From assembly GCF_030936135.1 (NCBI RefSeq), contig NC_082603.1, positions 30,691,236 to 30,755,235 of the forward strand: a stretch of DNA of 64,000 bases. Direction: 5' to 3'. The translations under genes and the position numbers were made by a program. Source of the DNA: Gavia stellata (taxonomy: Eukaryota > Chordata > Aves > Gaviiformes > Gaviidae). Of this stretch, positions 40,901 to 54,300 are shown one piece after another; within the stretch, counting starts at the first letter, position 1, and each line of letters starts with the position of its first letter. The notes under the pieces are model-generated. The model was not told where the DNA came from and searched no databases. It saw only the letters and a program-made list of their open reading frames with translations.

Positions 40901-43900
40901 ATCCCTGATCCCAAAGCAACAACTGAATACACATTCTGAGTAAACAGAGAACGAAGAGTTTTCTTTCCCAGGTCAGTCCAAAATTGAAATTGCCAAGTTT
41001 GTACTTCTTACACTAACTAAAATAAATTCAGAAATGAAAGCAAGAAAGGGAAATTAATTCCCACAGTTGAAGTTTAGTGAGACTGCCAGTCATTTTAGGT
41101 GAAAGAAAAATCAGTCCAAGTGATAAAATCTTTTAGAAGTGTTGGCTTTCTACTAAAGTTTGAATCTCACTTTTTTTAATTCTTTTTTTCAGAAAGCTGT
41201 GTTCATTTCTTCTGCAGCCTTGCATCACAGACTTGCAAAGCACAGTAGTCCCCAGGACACAATAATGACCTTTTACACAAGCAGATTATTATATCTTAAG
41301 ATCAACAGTCACAGTTCTTATTACACACAGTCCAAGATTTGCTGCATTTTAAAACCACGTGTTCTTACGTTAAGGTCAACATGGAAGGTTTGGATAGATT
41401 TTTCAAGGCTCTTCATTGGCACCAACATGTCCTGTACAACATGGTGTTGCTCGTACAGCTTTCGAATAGCTTCTCCTTGGGTGAGTTTTAACAAAGAGAT
41501 TTTTGGAGGAACCATCCAGCCAAACAGGTAACGGAAAACTGGGTTATTGCCAAAAGGAATGATATCCTTTAAAGAGGAAAGAAAAAAAGTTTGACTTAAG
41601 AATGTGTAAGTGAACCAAAAGACAATACTTCAGAATCCTCAGAGCAATATTAAGCGAGATTTTCAATAAATTTAACTGCTGATACTTTTGTTAAACCATA
41701 ATACAAATATGAACATGTACGAGAGGCCTGGACTGACCTTAGCAACACAGCCCTGCCCTAAGCCTCCTCTAGTTACAACGATTGATTTTCAGCCATGTGA
41801 ATCACAACATACTCAGCCCCAAATACTTTCAGAGCATGAAGTTCAGAGAACAGTAGGCTATTACCTTAAAACAGCTAAGGAAGGAGCGTTTAAGAAGCTA
41901 AACTTACAGAACTTTTGCAAGAATAAACACATACAAGATCAAGTCTTAAACCAACTTTAAAGCTGTAAAATTTTAAGTACTTCTGGCACAGCCAACTCCT
42001 GTTTAACTTCTCCAGGAGCTGAAACGATCCAGTATCTCACTCCAGAGATTCAAAATGTAGCAATGGGAATCTTTCAGAACACCAAATAAAGTTTTGTGTA
42101 AGTGCACATCACAACAAATACACTTACGAAATTCAAAGTAATGACCTTACTGTATAATCAGTATTCTGAGTTTAAGCAGAGCAAGTTTTCAGCCATAATT
42201 TCACATTTGTGGTTTTTTCCACTGTCTGCCTTTGGAAATCACTTAGTAGCTATAAAGGCTTAACACTGAAATATGTACTTACGGTCTAAATTCAGAATAG
42301 CACTAAAATAGAAATTAGGAGGTTATGATATATTAGAAATAAGTTATATATATAAGAAGTGCCTTTGGATTTGTTTTGCCCAAATGCAGGACTTTCAAAC
42401 TTGCCATAAACTTCACTGTTTTTTTCTGCCATGAAAGACAGAAGTGTTGCCAAGGGGAAGAAGGAAAATTGTACCTACACTGGGAAAGAGCAGAGTACCT
42501 TCCTGTAAATGTTATTTTAGTTTTGGAACCAATCTTACTTGGAGCTCCCAGAAGATGCTGCGTGTATGTCTATGATAATAATGTCTTGAGGGAATGTATT
42601 CTGTTCCAGTCCTGCCAGCTTTCAAATACTTCTCCACATGCTTAAAGAACCACGGCTTGTAGTAGTTGCCAATTCTGTTTATCTACAAGAAAACATGCAT
42701 TCATTAGCAAACACCAACACACCTAACAGTTACACCTTACTAGACAACATTAAGTATGTCCCCAAATTCCTTCACCTTGAAGAATCCGTGTTATACCCTC
42801 TGTGACAGTTTGAATGAGACTGTCAAAAGAGATCTAAGGAGCCTTCATTTCTCCACATGCATGGCTCCTTCTTACCTTTCTTGCCATTAAGGTTTAATTT
42901 AAATAAGGCTTGCTAAGGCTTGCCTGTTACAAGTTAATTAAGAGACCATGAATGTGACAGAACTGGATTCCTAAAATACCGATCTCTCAAGCCATCATTA
43001 ATCCAAATTCTCATTATGGCAGAGGAGAAACATGCAGGTTGAGGGATGCAATGAACAGTTAGCATGTCCCTTGTGTAAATGCCCCTGATGTGTTTTACCA
43101 ATATTAACTGTATTAAAAGCTTGTTGGGAAAAGAGTTACTCTGGATAACAGCAGTTTAAAACAGCATTGCTCTTTAAATGAGAACAGATACTTCTCTTCC
43201 TCCTTAGGTACTGCAATGAAAAGGCTGTAGACTTAAATTATTTGCTAGAATAATGTAATCAGTGGGTCATTTCTTATCAGTTGAAGAGATTTAAAGTACA
43301 GACTCTGTTGTAGTAACAAAGAGCTGTAATTTAAAATATTCTGGACAGATCTAACTTTTAATCCCATGTTAAGAGATTGTTCCAATCTTATAATGATTCT
43401 GGTTTTATATTGGCATATAGTACAGCTTCAGTTAAACTCTGGGGGTATTTTTTTTTCTTTGTGAGTAACTTCCCTTTAGTTACCTTGCTTTGTTCCGCTT
43501 CATCAGTCAAGACTCCTGTCATGATGACTGCTTCTTCCAAAGAATACACAAGTCCTTCCACAAAACTATTCTCCTTTTTCTTAGATTCTTCAGTAAACTT
43601 TTCACAAATCTTCTGCAGTCCTCTCACAGGCTCATAATGTATTTTGACATATTTCTTGGCAGGAATCATTTTTATCTCTGCTGCAACCAGGAAACCCAGA
43701 GTACCACAAGACCAAGGCACTGCATAAAATAGGTCTGAATTTTCAGTCTGCAAAAAGTATGTCATACTAAATCATACATCCATACCGATAACTGTCAATG
43801 ACATTGTAAATGATAGCAAAATAACATTTTGGCTTACTGGTGAACATCTCACAAGGCTTCCATCAGCAAGAACAAGTTCATAGGCCACGCAGGTATGTTG

Positions 43901-46740
43901 AAAAAGTCCATAGATATGGGATGAAGACTCAATGCCAGTTCCCATGATCAGGCCACCTTATCAAGAAAGCACATAACAAATTAAATGAAACACACTCCAA
44001 AATGAAGGTGGTTTACGAGAACAATATCCCACTTTTAAGCTCTGGGCATGGCTTTTAAGACTACAGAAAAAACAAAAAAGAAAAAAAGAAGTGCTTATAT
44101 TTTTTTATATATATATATAAAAGACCACATAAAGACCACAACAGAACATAAGGTTCAACAGAATACTTCAGGAACCTTTAAAATAATGCAACATGCTACT
44201 GCATAAGAACCTAATGAAAATGCAGCAAAATCAGTGAGTCTCTTGTCATCGCAACGAGCCTTACCTACTGTAAGATCATCAAGCTCTGGTACCACAGGAA
44301 TAGTCCAGCCCATGGGATTCAGGTGTGCAGTCAACTGGCCCATGGTCACCAAAGGTTCCACACGAACAACCTACAAAGCAAAAAAACCCAATTCCCCCCA
44401 CCAAACATAAATTAAGTGTTCAGCATTAATGATGACAAAATATGGCTAACTGGATTGTACTTCCATCTGTTATCAGAATTCAGAGACTTACTTTCCTAGG
44501 AGCACTACTAAAAATAGTTGAAACTGTTTAGTGATTCCTCCTCTGCCTCAACATCTTGTTGCTCAGTCCCCAAAACCATAAATCAATCTGGTCTTTTAGA
44601 CTTCAGCAGATAAAATTAAGCAATTCCATATGCTGTTTTTTGGATAGAATGATCCAAGCACACACTGTAAAACCTGAAATTTGGTGGGTCTACTGCTACA
44701 AAAATCCTTTGTTCTTTATAGAACCTAATCTATTCTTCAGCTACAAATACAGTAAAAAAACTGTAAACTTTATTACTATGAAAGCTTTGTGATGAATTTG
44801 TTACCTGTCTTTCACTGTCCACTTCCAGAACATCCATTAAGTTGATCATGATGTTCTTGTGAATCTTCTTATACTTTCCAACACGAAGTGATACAGTCAA
44901 CCAGCCGGGCCGGCCAGTGCACATGTATCTTTTGCTGCCTTCATTTTTCCATTCCCGAACCTGCAAGAGGTAACAACGGAATTGACGCTGTAAGGCATAC
45001 ACATGTTGTCAATAACATATACCAGAAACACTTTTCCCTTGCTGTGACAAAGCGTTCAGAAATATTATTATTCCTCTACACACATGTTACCTGCAAGTAA
45101 CGCAGCCTGGATGTCTCTACATTGAGTAGCGACGCTTTGGAAGTCTCTCTACAGACCTCTGAACTTCTAAATAAAATACCACCAAAGGGACCTAGTTATG
45201 CAGAAGAAGCCTTTCTAATACCCGCTAGCTTTTAGGTTTTTTTGGAGGTGGGATTCAGACAACTAGAATTAAAGTTTTAAAAATCCACAGGAAAACCTAT
45301 ACTCAAAGGGAGGTATTGTCACTGTCCTAAATAATGTCAGTTCCATGAAGGTTAATGAAACAATGCCTCCTCCTAAACACACCAAAAAATGGTCTGAGCC
45401 TGAAAACGAACGGGCAAAGAGAGAAAAGCTGAGATGGAAAATGTGTAAGCCATACACATGATCCACGAATTTTGCAAAGCCCCAGTGGTTAACATTTGGA
45501 GAACAAACATCAATTGTAGCATTTTCTTCAAAGCTCAACTGCTACTACAGCTGGTGATAAAAACCCCAACCCCAAACCCTCAAAGAATAACTCTGTGCAC
45601 ATTAATATCTGCGTGTATCTGCAATGAACGTGAGAGTCAAGGAAGTAGACGTGACATAATCACCATACATACTAGAGAACACAGAAACATTAGACATCTG
45701 CATTTCTGGGTGGAAGAAAAGTTTTGGCTCCCCTTCGATCATCTCTTGCAACTAACAATGCCAAGAAGCAAGATGTAAGTGTCATTAAAACACGGCATTA
45801 AGCCAACCATTCCAAGACCAGCATTTTCATGTTACACACGCGCACACGTACGTGCCTAAACCACGCCAGTGTGTGTACTGAGAGACTCACAGCGCACCTC
45901 TAAGGCTGTTACAATGACAGCAGCCAGACAGCCGCATCTGGACTCGCCAGCTGTTGACGCCACAACTTCACAGAGTCACAGAATCACTAAGGTTGGAAAA
46001 GACCTGTAAGATCATCAAGTCCAACCGTCACCCCAACCCCACCATGCCCACTAAACCATGTCCCACAGTGCCATGTCTACGTGCTTTTTGAACACCTCCA
46101 GGGATGGTGACTCCACCACCTCCCTGGGCAGCCTCTTCCAGTGCTTCACCACTCTCTCAGGAAAGGAATTTTTCCTAATATCCCGCCTGAACCTCCCCTG
46201 GCGCAACTCGAGGCCATTTCGAGAGGAGTCTCAGACGGGGGAAAAAAACCCCACAGGGGCAGAAACACCCGCTGGCCGTTATTCGTTTGCTATTTCCCTC
46301 CCCGGCTGCCGCAACCGGATTCAAGGCTGAGTTTTGCCGCGGCTCCGGAAGAACCGGGGCGGGGCGGGGGGGGGGAGCGCCTGGCCCCAGGCCCCGGGCA
46401 GCACCGGTGTGCACCGCCGCGGGGGCGCGGGCTGGCGAGGAGCGGGACGGGGGCCAGAGCCGCCCCCCGGGCCGGGGCCGGGGTGCGGGGGGGTCCGGCC
46501 GGGCCTCACCTGCGCCTGGATGTGGCGGACGCGCTGTGCGTGCTGCCGCGGGGCGCTGTGGAGGCGCCAGACGGCCCAGGCGCGCAGCTGGTAGTAGACG
46601 TCGAAGAGGATGGAGAGCGGCAGGAGGAAGAGGCAGACGAAGACCCAGCGGTGGTGCACCAGCACGGCCTCCAGCCCCCGGTGCCGCACCCACAGCAGCA
46701 GCAGCAGCAGCCCAGCGCCCAGCGACCACACCGGCGACAT
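37965..46740 (-). CDS. DHCR24: 24-dehydrocholesterol reductase (seladin-1)
   Basis: FAD-dependent ER enzyme that reduces the delta-24 bond of desmosterol and other sterols in cholesterol synthesis. Nine coding exons: 46510-46740, 44805-44960, 44265-44370, 43838-43956, 43484-43747, 42539-42682, 41369-41566, 40441-40619, 37965-38118. All are GT-AG and phases agree; the sum is 516 aa, equal to human. The start [20 protein letters not shown] opens a hydrophobic signal/anchor and a second hydrophobic stretch [17 protein letters not shown] follows. The FAD-binding (PCMH) domain spans about residues 100-235 ([67 protein letters not shown]). The C-terminus is [15 protein letters not shown]. Intact. 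Confidence 0.98.
39680..40170. other. GC-rich block inside an AT-rich DHCR24 intron
   Basis: Within DHCR24 intron 8, roughly 500 bases are markedly richer in G and C than the flanks, with abrupt borders. The minus strand stays open for 177 codons across it (39588-40121), but the translation matches no family I know. It could be a transposable-element insertion I cannot name. Confidence 0.35.
45965..46215 (-). mobile_element. CR1 LINE 3' fragment in DHCR24 intron 1
   Basis: About 250 bases in reverse orientation: tail CACAGAATCACTAAGGTTGG, then AAGATCATCAAGTCCAACC, the ACTAAACCATGTCCCACAGT block, and GAACACCTCCAGGGATGGTG reading into the ORF2 C-terminus. It stops abruptly at the edge of the DHCR24 CpG island. 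Only the 3' end remains. Confidence 0.9.
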
Positions 46741-46950
46741 GGCGACCGCCGCCCGCACGCGCTCCCTCACGGCCGCCGCTCGCACGGCCGCCGCTCGCGC
46801 GCTCGCCGCCCGGCCCCGCCCCTCCCCCCGCGCGCCCGCGCCCCATTGGTCGTCGCCGGCCTCCGCCGAGAGGCGAGGGGAGGGGAGCGGCCAATGAGGG
46901 CGCTCCGGGGAGATCGGACCAGGCGCTGAGGCCGCCGATTGGCTGCGCGC
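46741..46950 (-). promoter_or_regulatory. DHCR24 promoter, CpG island with three CCAAT boxes
   Basis: Directly upstream of the DHCR24 start lie ATTGG (46845-46849), CCAAT (46891-46895) and ATTGG (46938-46942), spaced about 46 bp, in GC-box-rich sequence. NF-Y sites spaced like this are common partners of SREBP at sterol genes. I could not confirm a sterol response element by eye. No TATA box. Confidence 0.6.
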
Positions 46951-47039
46951 GGCGCGCCCCGCTCTCCCCTCATCGCGGCGGCCGCCGGCCCCCGCCGTGG
47001 GGTGTCCCTCGCCGTGGGGCAGCGGTGGGCCGGGGAGAG

Positions 47040-47225
47040 CCCTGGCCAGGGCTGGTAGGGGGCCTGGGGCAGGGTCAGACCCCTGGCCGGGGCTGGGACG
47101 GGGCCCGAGGCAGGGTCAGACCCCCGGCCAGGGCTGGGGACGGGTCATGAGGCGGGGGACAGGGCCTGAGGCAGGAGCTGAAGGGGGCTGTGGGGCACGG
47201 GACAGGGCCTGGGGCAGAGGGCCCC
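47040..47225. repeat. Degenerate 41-42-bp G-rich tandem repeat
   Basis: GGCCAGGGCTGG-like cores recur at 47044, 47086 and 47127, each followed by GGGNCNNGGGCAGGGTCAGAC. Further decayed copies follow to about 47.22 kb. Its G-runs make quadruplexes possible. It lies 300-480 bases upstream of the DHCR24 start. Confidence 0.65.
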
Positions 47226-48267
47226 CCCCCAGTCAGGGCTGAGGAGGGTATGGGGCTGGGGACAGGCCTTTGGCAGCTCTGTGGTGGGGGTCCTGTGGTG
47301 GCCAGTGTCCCTCAGGCAAGGGGCTCACCCTGGTGCCTTTGGATTTGGGGGGCGGGAGCAAAACACCTCTGCACACCCTCTTGGGCACGCTCATGATGTT
47401 GTTTTCGGTTCCAGTGAACCTGGCAGCGCACGTGTCTCCCACAGAAACTCAAAAGTGCCATGCAGTCCGCTTTCAAAAAGGAAGGAAGAAGGAGATACCC
47501 CCCCACAAAACACAGCTTGCTCTCTGAAACCATGGCAGCAAATTCCTCTCCTCTCATTCTCCACGATGGAACAGTGGGAGAGAAGGTATATAAAGTCTGC
47601 GAGGAAGATAAGGCACTTTTTAAAGATAAAAATCTGTGATGTCCCTCAAGAGGTGTGGTGTTCGAGAGGACAGTGGCAGAGGTGCCCCACAGGCAGTGGC
47701 TGCCCAGGAGATGCTGATGCAGCGCAGTGCTGTCAGGGACCCCGGAGTGGCACAGAGACCCTGCCGAGCACCTCAGAGAGGAACATGGTGTCAAGGTGTT
47801 TCATGAGGACGCTGCCACAGTGACATAGCACACTAACGTGTCAGATGGTGCCTCTTTGTCAGGGGGACAAATGGTCACCTTTGCCTTTAGCTGCCACAGG
47901 AGATACTCAGGAGCAGCGGACTGGGAGGGATCGCTGCATCAAGGTTCAAAGCTCAGCTATAGTAGGCAGCCACACCTTGTAGTCTCCTTTAGACAATTCA
48001 CAGGCTTTGTTTTGAACCCAGTTCATTTTTTGTCCTGCTGCTTCTATCGAAAGACTGGTCTGAAACTTCCCTGCTCTGATATTTGAAAACGATCTCCTGA
48101 TTTCTGGCCTAAATTTATTCACGGCCAAATTATATTTGTTGCACTTGTGCCTAGTCTGCCCACTAGCTCTTTTCCTTCTTACATCCAAGTTGATGTTATC
48201 TGCTTTTGTTTACCAATTTGTCTGCTGACTGGAATTATGCATGGAAAAGAAGTTTCTCGTGCCTTAA

Positions 48268-48330
48268 GAGAGGTTATTTTAACCTCTCCGAAGGAGCTGA
48301 ATAATTATTCTTGATCTGCGTGTGATCAAG
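48268..48330. repeat. Two perfect inverted repeats 21 bases apart
   Basis: GAGAGGTTA (48268-48276) pairs with TAACCTCTC (48280-48288) across TTT, and CTTGATC (48310-48316) pairs with GATCAAG (48324-48330) across 7 bases. Both lie in AT-rich non-coding sequence. Role unknown; twin dyads suit dimeric factor binding or a conserved non-coding element. Confidence 0.7.
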
Positions 48331-51300
48331 TGCAGGGCTTATTGGATAACAGCATCATTTATTCATAAGGGGATATTTATACCTTCAGTGTAAAAACTGT
48401 TTTGGAATTGTTTTTATGAAGACCCATTAAAAGTGTTTATGTTTTCCGTGTTCTGCTCTTGTTTTTGTAAGCAGCAAGAAGGGAGTAGGTGAGCTCAAAG
48501 ATTGCAATGTGAAACTCTGCTTTAAAACAGAGGAGTGAATCACCATTAAGATTATGGTGAAATTGCCTGTGTACCTAGCGATGCCAAGCACAGAAAATAC
48601 AGGAATCAGAAGGGGATGAGGGAAGGGGAGAGAGGTGTTTTTAAAGCTGATGTTTTTTAATCTTAGTTATTTTAGGTGTGAGCAAAACATCATCCAACAA
48701 TCTACGTAGGCTTAGGAAAACATCATCTGTAAATCGGGTTTGAAAAGCTAAGATTCCCTTGGTATGTTCAGTAAGACTAAAATCCCTGGTCTCTTCAATT
48801 AAATTATAATTTTAAGTGTGTTTAAGCTGTTAGTGCTTCTTAAAAAAGCAGTCCTCTTCCCTTCCTCTCCTCCCTCCCGCTCCTGCCATCCCATCCGCCC
48901 ACTCATGCTGTTCTGGGCACGCTGTGCAGTACAAATGCTTCTGCTGTCACTCAGTAAAACAGGTTGGGGAACTGATCTGCCTGAAGAATTGGACTGGTTT
49001 TTTGATCAATTTTTTTTCTGCCTGGATCAGGTCTCTAGTGGAGTTCACCCCATGGAGGCTTGTGTAAGTGGGTGCAGGGAGAAGAGCAGGGGCCTCTCAC
49101 TGACCGTGCTGGAGCTACCCATCTCCGCAGTGAGAGCTCATCACAGATCGCCCTGCCGATACTGTGCAGGACTCCGTTCATTACCAAGCAGGATTTAGTA
49201 GTAACTATGCAAAGGCTTTTGGGCGAAGAAAGAATGAAAAGATGCAGCTGTTTGTCTAAGGAGACAGCTAAAAGGGACATGGATAAGAATGTACAGAGCA
49301 TTCGAGCTGCAGACAAAAATAGGCTGAAGAATTCTGTCTCCCTAAGAAAAGTATCAAGCGGAACCAAAGAAAGGCATTGAAAAGCATTAGAAAGCCCTTT
49401 TTTTCACGCAAGCTCTCATAGCCCTGGTACTGACTGCCACAGAGCTGCTGTTGAGTGGTACCAGGATGTCGAAAGGACGGGCATTTTAATAGTAATAGTT
49501 ATGAAAACTAATCAAGAATTTTGGGAAGGCTGCAAGCCTTCTTAATTCAATAGACAAAGCAGCCCAGGGTTACCAGGGGTTAGGGGTACATTTCCCTAAT
49601 CACCTACCTTCAGCTTTCCTGCACGTTTGCTTGGCAAAGAGCTGGTACTGTCAGAAATGCGAGGTGGTTTCAGAGGGTTCGAGGGATGTGGTGTTCAAAC
49701 TGCTGTGTGAGAAGCTCCCTCTACTGAGAAAACCAAAGTATATTCGGTCGCCCTGAAGGAAAAGCCCGTTGGGGGACGCAGGTCGGAGTGGGGCTTTCTG
49801 TGTGACACTGGCAGGTTGACACATGTTGTTCCGGGTATGGGCCGAACAAATCTTGAGAGCTTTCGTACATCCAGTAATTGAAGGCAAATGTCAAGTTTCA
49901 GCTTGAGGGCTTTAAGGAAAAAAATACAGGGGAATATCATCAGCTGTTATGATATCAGAACAACTGCCAGAGTATTCCAGAGGGATGACACATCCTTATG
50001 TATTATCCCTGAAAAAAAAGTCGCTTTGTGGCACAGTGAGATTTAAAGCCAGCCTGGTCTGGGGAATGCTCTGTGCCTTTCTCAGGGGGAGCAGGGCTGT
50101 ATCGAGCAGGAGAAGCACGCACCCCAGCTAACACCTGACAGCCACGTGCTGGGATTGGGGTAAATTTCCAAGGAACGTGAGGAAGGGTGGCCAAAGACTG
50201 CTAAATCCTTTTGATAGTGTAAACCTGAATGGAAAATAGCTGGTGTGACAGTCCTACCTGTCTGAAGAGCAGGGACTTAGGAACTGGAGTGGCTCCGTGT
50301 GACCTTTCTCCACCTGGATGCCCGTTTGTGAGGCCCAGGAGATTTCAAAAGGCAGCAGAGACATTTCTAGTGATGTTTGATTCATCAAACCTGCATGCTG
50401 TACCTTAGAAAACCTTCTCTTTAGAGGGTGTATGGGAAGAATGTGGTTTATCTTATGTTGCTCAATTGCCTGGCTTCCAGATGATTTTTGAAAGGTCTTT
50501 ATCACCAGAATATCCACTATCCAGGATCCGCTTCTCAGCTCTCACAAATATTTAATGTGAGGGAGTAGAGATGCGTGACGACTTGAGGAGGAGGAGGGCA
50601 GAGGGTTTAGTACAACAGCTGTAGCTGGGGTGGCTGTTGGAAAATCAATCAAAAAGGGACAATGGGATTATAGTTACTTTAGAAACTGCCAGGTAGCTCT
50701 CAGGGAAAGTGAAACACCATCTGAAGGCTTAGACGAGGATCTTCAGGATGATTAGGCTATTTTAGGTGTAGGGGGACCTAATCTAATGTGGAAGGACTTG
50801 TTTAACATCTGTGATGGGGAGGGGTCTCCAGGTGGCGGTAGCTGAGCTTGCCCAGCACACCTAGTCCTCGGGGTGACTTTGCTCTTTCTTCCTTGCCTTC
50901 CCCTTGTCCTCTCAAGGCTGCACTCACCCTGTTTGCGCTGGGAAGGACTTCACCAAGAGAAGGAATAACTCAGGTGCTGCGAGGCAGGACAAGGAATCAA
51001 GGATGCCTGGGCTGTACCCTACTACGTGCTTGCATACTGGCTGTGTTGTGTGGCCCCACTCTTCCAGCAATGAGTTTTTGTAGATGGCTGGTGGAACCCC
51101 AGTTGTTGTCTTGGGAGGAAGCGGGTGTAGGGTGTGAAGTGAAATCTGGAATATTAACGATGGCAGAATGGGGCCCATCCTTTGGTGGCTGTGCGCTGCG
51201 TCAGGAGGCAAGGTCAGCTGCCGGTCAGCACGTTCGCAGGGCTGCCGAAAAAAACCCGCGCCATAGAACGTGCGAGAGCTTTCATGTCTTCTCTGTGACG

Positions 51301-54300
51301 TGTATTAAATCCAGCTTTACAACTGCCTGTGAAAAGACACGCTGTCTGGGGTTTATAAAAAGAATCACTTGTCAAAACAGAGAGCCGGGCTGGGAAAGGA
51401 ATTCAGCCCTCCCGTCATTGTCACTGGGGCCAGTGTCCTCAGCAGCAAAAATGAAATGGCTGTGGCAATCTAGCCTGCACCGTGAGCTGGTTGCGGAAGG
51501 ACCTGTGGTTCCAGCACTGAAACTACAAACTGAGGGAGGCCACGCTCCTCGTGGGTGAGCAGTGGAGGAGAGTGAGCTCATGGGCAACCATCAGTTGGCT
51601 TCGTGGCCCCTCTGGGCCTGAGGCTGTCCGAGAGTGAGGTGGGGCAGCAGTCAGAGAAGTGGTGGTGGTCCTGTCTCCTTCCATCAGTGAGATCCTGGAG
51701 ACACCAACTGTGCTGGGCATCAGAAAGGAGCTGCAGTCACTGAAAGGCCCACCCTGAGCACTAGACGTGTTATTTCAGACTCGTGATATAGATATATCGC
51801 TCCATATAATGGACATGCGTGCTAGTGGCCTCCAAGATGCCCAGGGTGAACTTTGTCGTGAAGGCGGTTGTGAACCACGGCTGGTGATGAACTTCTCCAG
51901 GATACCTTCTTCTCCCATCTCTTGCCTCTGGCCTCCGCTTGCCTGGAGTGGCAAATGCTGTGGGAACGTGCAAAAAGCATTCGGGGCTAGTGTGACGGTG
52001 AAGGCTTGCCAATGTCACCGGAGGAAAACACTGGGAGTTATTTTTCCATACAGGCCACATTTTTCTCCCGTTTTCAGCTCCCAGCAAATCTGCATGTGTG
52101 TTTAGCCTCCTGGTACCAGATGTACTTGCGGGCCCTTTTCCTCCAAATAAAGCTAAGACTTTCGCTGCCTTGGCCGTCGCCATTCTCTCCGTCTGGTGCT
52201 GTCACTCCGTCACCTGTCTGCTTTCATTTATTTCAACATTTTAAAAATTTAATGGGCCCACTCCCAGATGATGTAAACTGATAAAACTCCAGGCCATGCT
52301 CCAAAAACATCAGTGTAACTGAAGGATCTAGTCTTTTGGGTTTACTTACCTATGCCAAAGAAAAATAGAAAAGCTGTAAGCAAAGCAAAAGAGGAAAAGA
52401 GCGGCTGAAAAAAACAGTTAAAAATGTTGGTTATATAAGAGTTGTAGCACTATTATAGTCACCTAGCATATCCTTCTCATAAGCGAAATAATCACAGCCA
52501 GATAAGTTAATAATTAAGTGTTACAAAAATATACCATTGTTCCAATAATAAGGAACCGTATTAGTCTTATTAAAGATAAATGGAGGCGTATTTAATATGG
52601 TTCACTGCTGTGCTGATAGACTACAAATGCCCCTTTTTCACTAGAAAACTCAGTATAAAATCAGGTCAAAAGCTGATTGCTGGTATCTGTTAAGCCGTTT
52701 TACTTCCCTCCGAGTTGCTCACCTCCTTTTGATGGCAGATGTGCCTTGGTGGCAATCCATGTTGGGAAGCGACTCCCACGTGTATGGAGCTGAGCAGAAG
52801 GAAGCTGGAGGCTTTGAGAAGACATTCCTGCCCCTTTCTATCGAGAGCGACAAGATCTCATCTCTTGGAGACATCATCTCATGGAGGTACAGGACAATTT
52901 CGGACTGAGGCCTGAATAAATAGACTGGTCCTCACCCCTGCAAATAAGCGATTGGCAAAGGTGTCTGCATGGGAAGGGGACAAGGGTGTGGTTGCTCAGT
53001 CTCCTTTAATACAAGATATTCCTGTAAAATTCAGTTTGGCAGACTTGATTATAGCAATACCTAGTAAAACGAGACAGCAATTCCAGTACCTCCTGACACA
53101 ATCAAAAACCAATTTTTTCGTACCTCTAGCAGGCGCAGAAATGTGATGGCTGCAAAACTGTGCCGCTGGGGAGCAGTGGCCTTCCCATACCCCCCCCCAG
53201 AAATCCTGTGACTCCCAAAATAGATCTGAGAATGGGTAAAGGCACAGATCCTGTCTCCAGCTCACGTTAAAACCTAGGCACGCTTCTCAAGCCTTGCGTG
53301 CTGAGCTGGAGACTCACACAACTGCTTTCTGTCTCCTTCTGCCCTCTCCATCCTCAGTGGGGCCCATTTTTTTTACGAAATGCTTAAGAAAAGCATCGGG
53401 AGATCAGCCAGCAATAAACCGTTGTCATCCCAGAGCGGTTAATTACCATTATCTCTAGTATCAGCCAAAAGCCTGTAATAAGCTCTGAACTTCTATTGCA
53501 CTGAGGCGTCCGTTCTCATCCAGATTAATGCAGATTATAGGGCTGGGATGAGCTCTCCCTCCTGCTGGAAGTGGCACAGTGAATCACGGAGGGAGGAGAG
53601 TTTCATCCTTCTGCGAGGCAAGGAGTTACACGCCAACAAGAGTTGACAGTTTTCTGGCACAGGAGTATTTACACCTCCAGGGAAGTGAAACTACACTCTT
53701 TCAAATAAAATGAGTAGCCAGACTAGCTCCTAGCTAAGGAAAGGACAGGATGCATTTTGGGGAGAAAGATTAACTCTCTGGGTCCAGGATGACTTGACAG
53801 GGAGGTCGAGCAGGGAAGCCTGTGTTCTCCATCAGGGATGGCAGATCTCTGTCTCAGGGATGTTACTTCTTACGGGTGCTTTCTCCAAGGTCCCACCACA
53901 GTCTGAGATGCTGATGGTAAGTCATCTGGATATGGGAGATGGAGACCTTTTTTTTCAGTCTGAAGGTAAGTAATTTAGGCTATGTCTTCCATCTGTTTCT
54001 TCACATGCATCTTCAAAAACATCTCCTTCATGTCCTTCTCTTTCTCCCAGGCCGGTATAGGGTCTGTTTTTCTCTGACACGTCAAGGGAAAAGATAGGAA
54101 ATTGGATTGAAATAGGAGCAACCTGTTCCTACACCTCCATAGCAGAAAGCTTCCACTACTGCTGTTTCTTCCAGGAGTAAATTGGGAGAATGTGTTTGGA
54201 CTGGGGCCCTAAACTACAGCGCTAACCAGAGTGAGAGCCAAATTCACTGTTGAGGGAGCTGCGGCACTGCCCTTGGCTTCACTGGAGAGGAGTGTTGATA

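Noticed and set aside
46175-47150. Long plus- and minus-strand frames over the DHCR24 promoter
   Set aside because: CpG-island composition lacking stops; low-complexity Pro/Arg/Ala/Gly translations.
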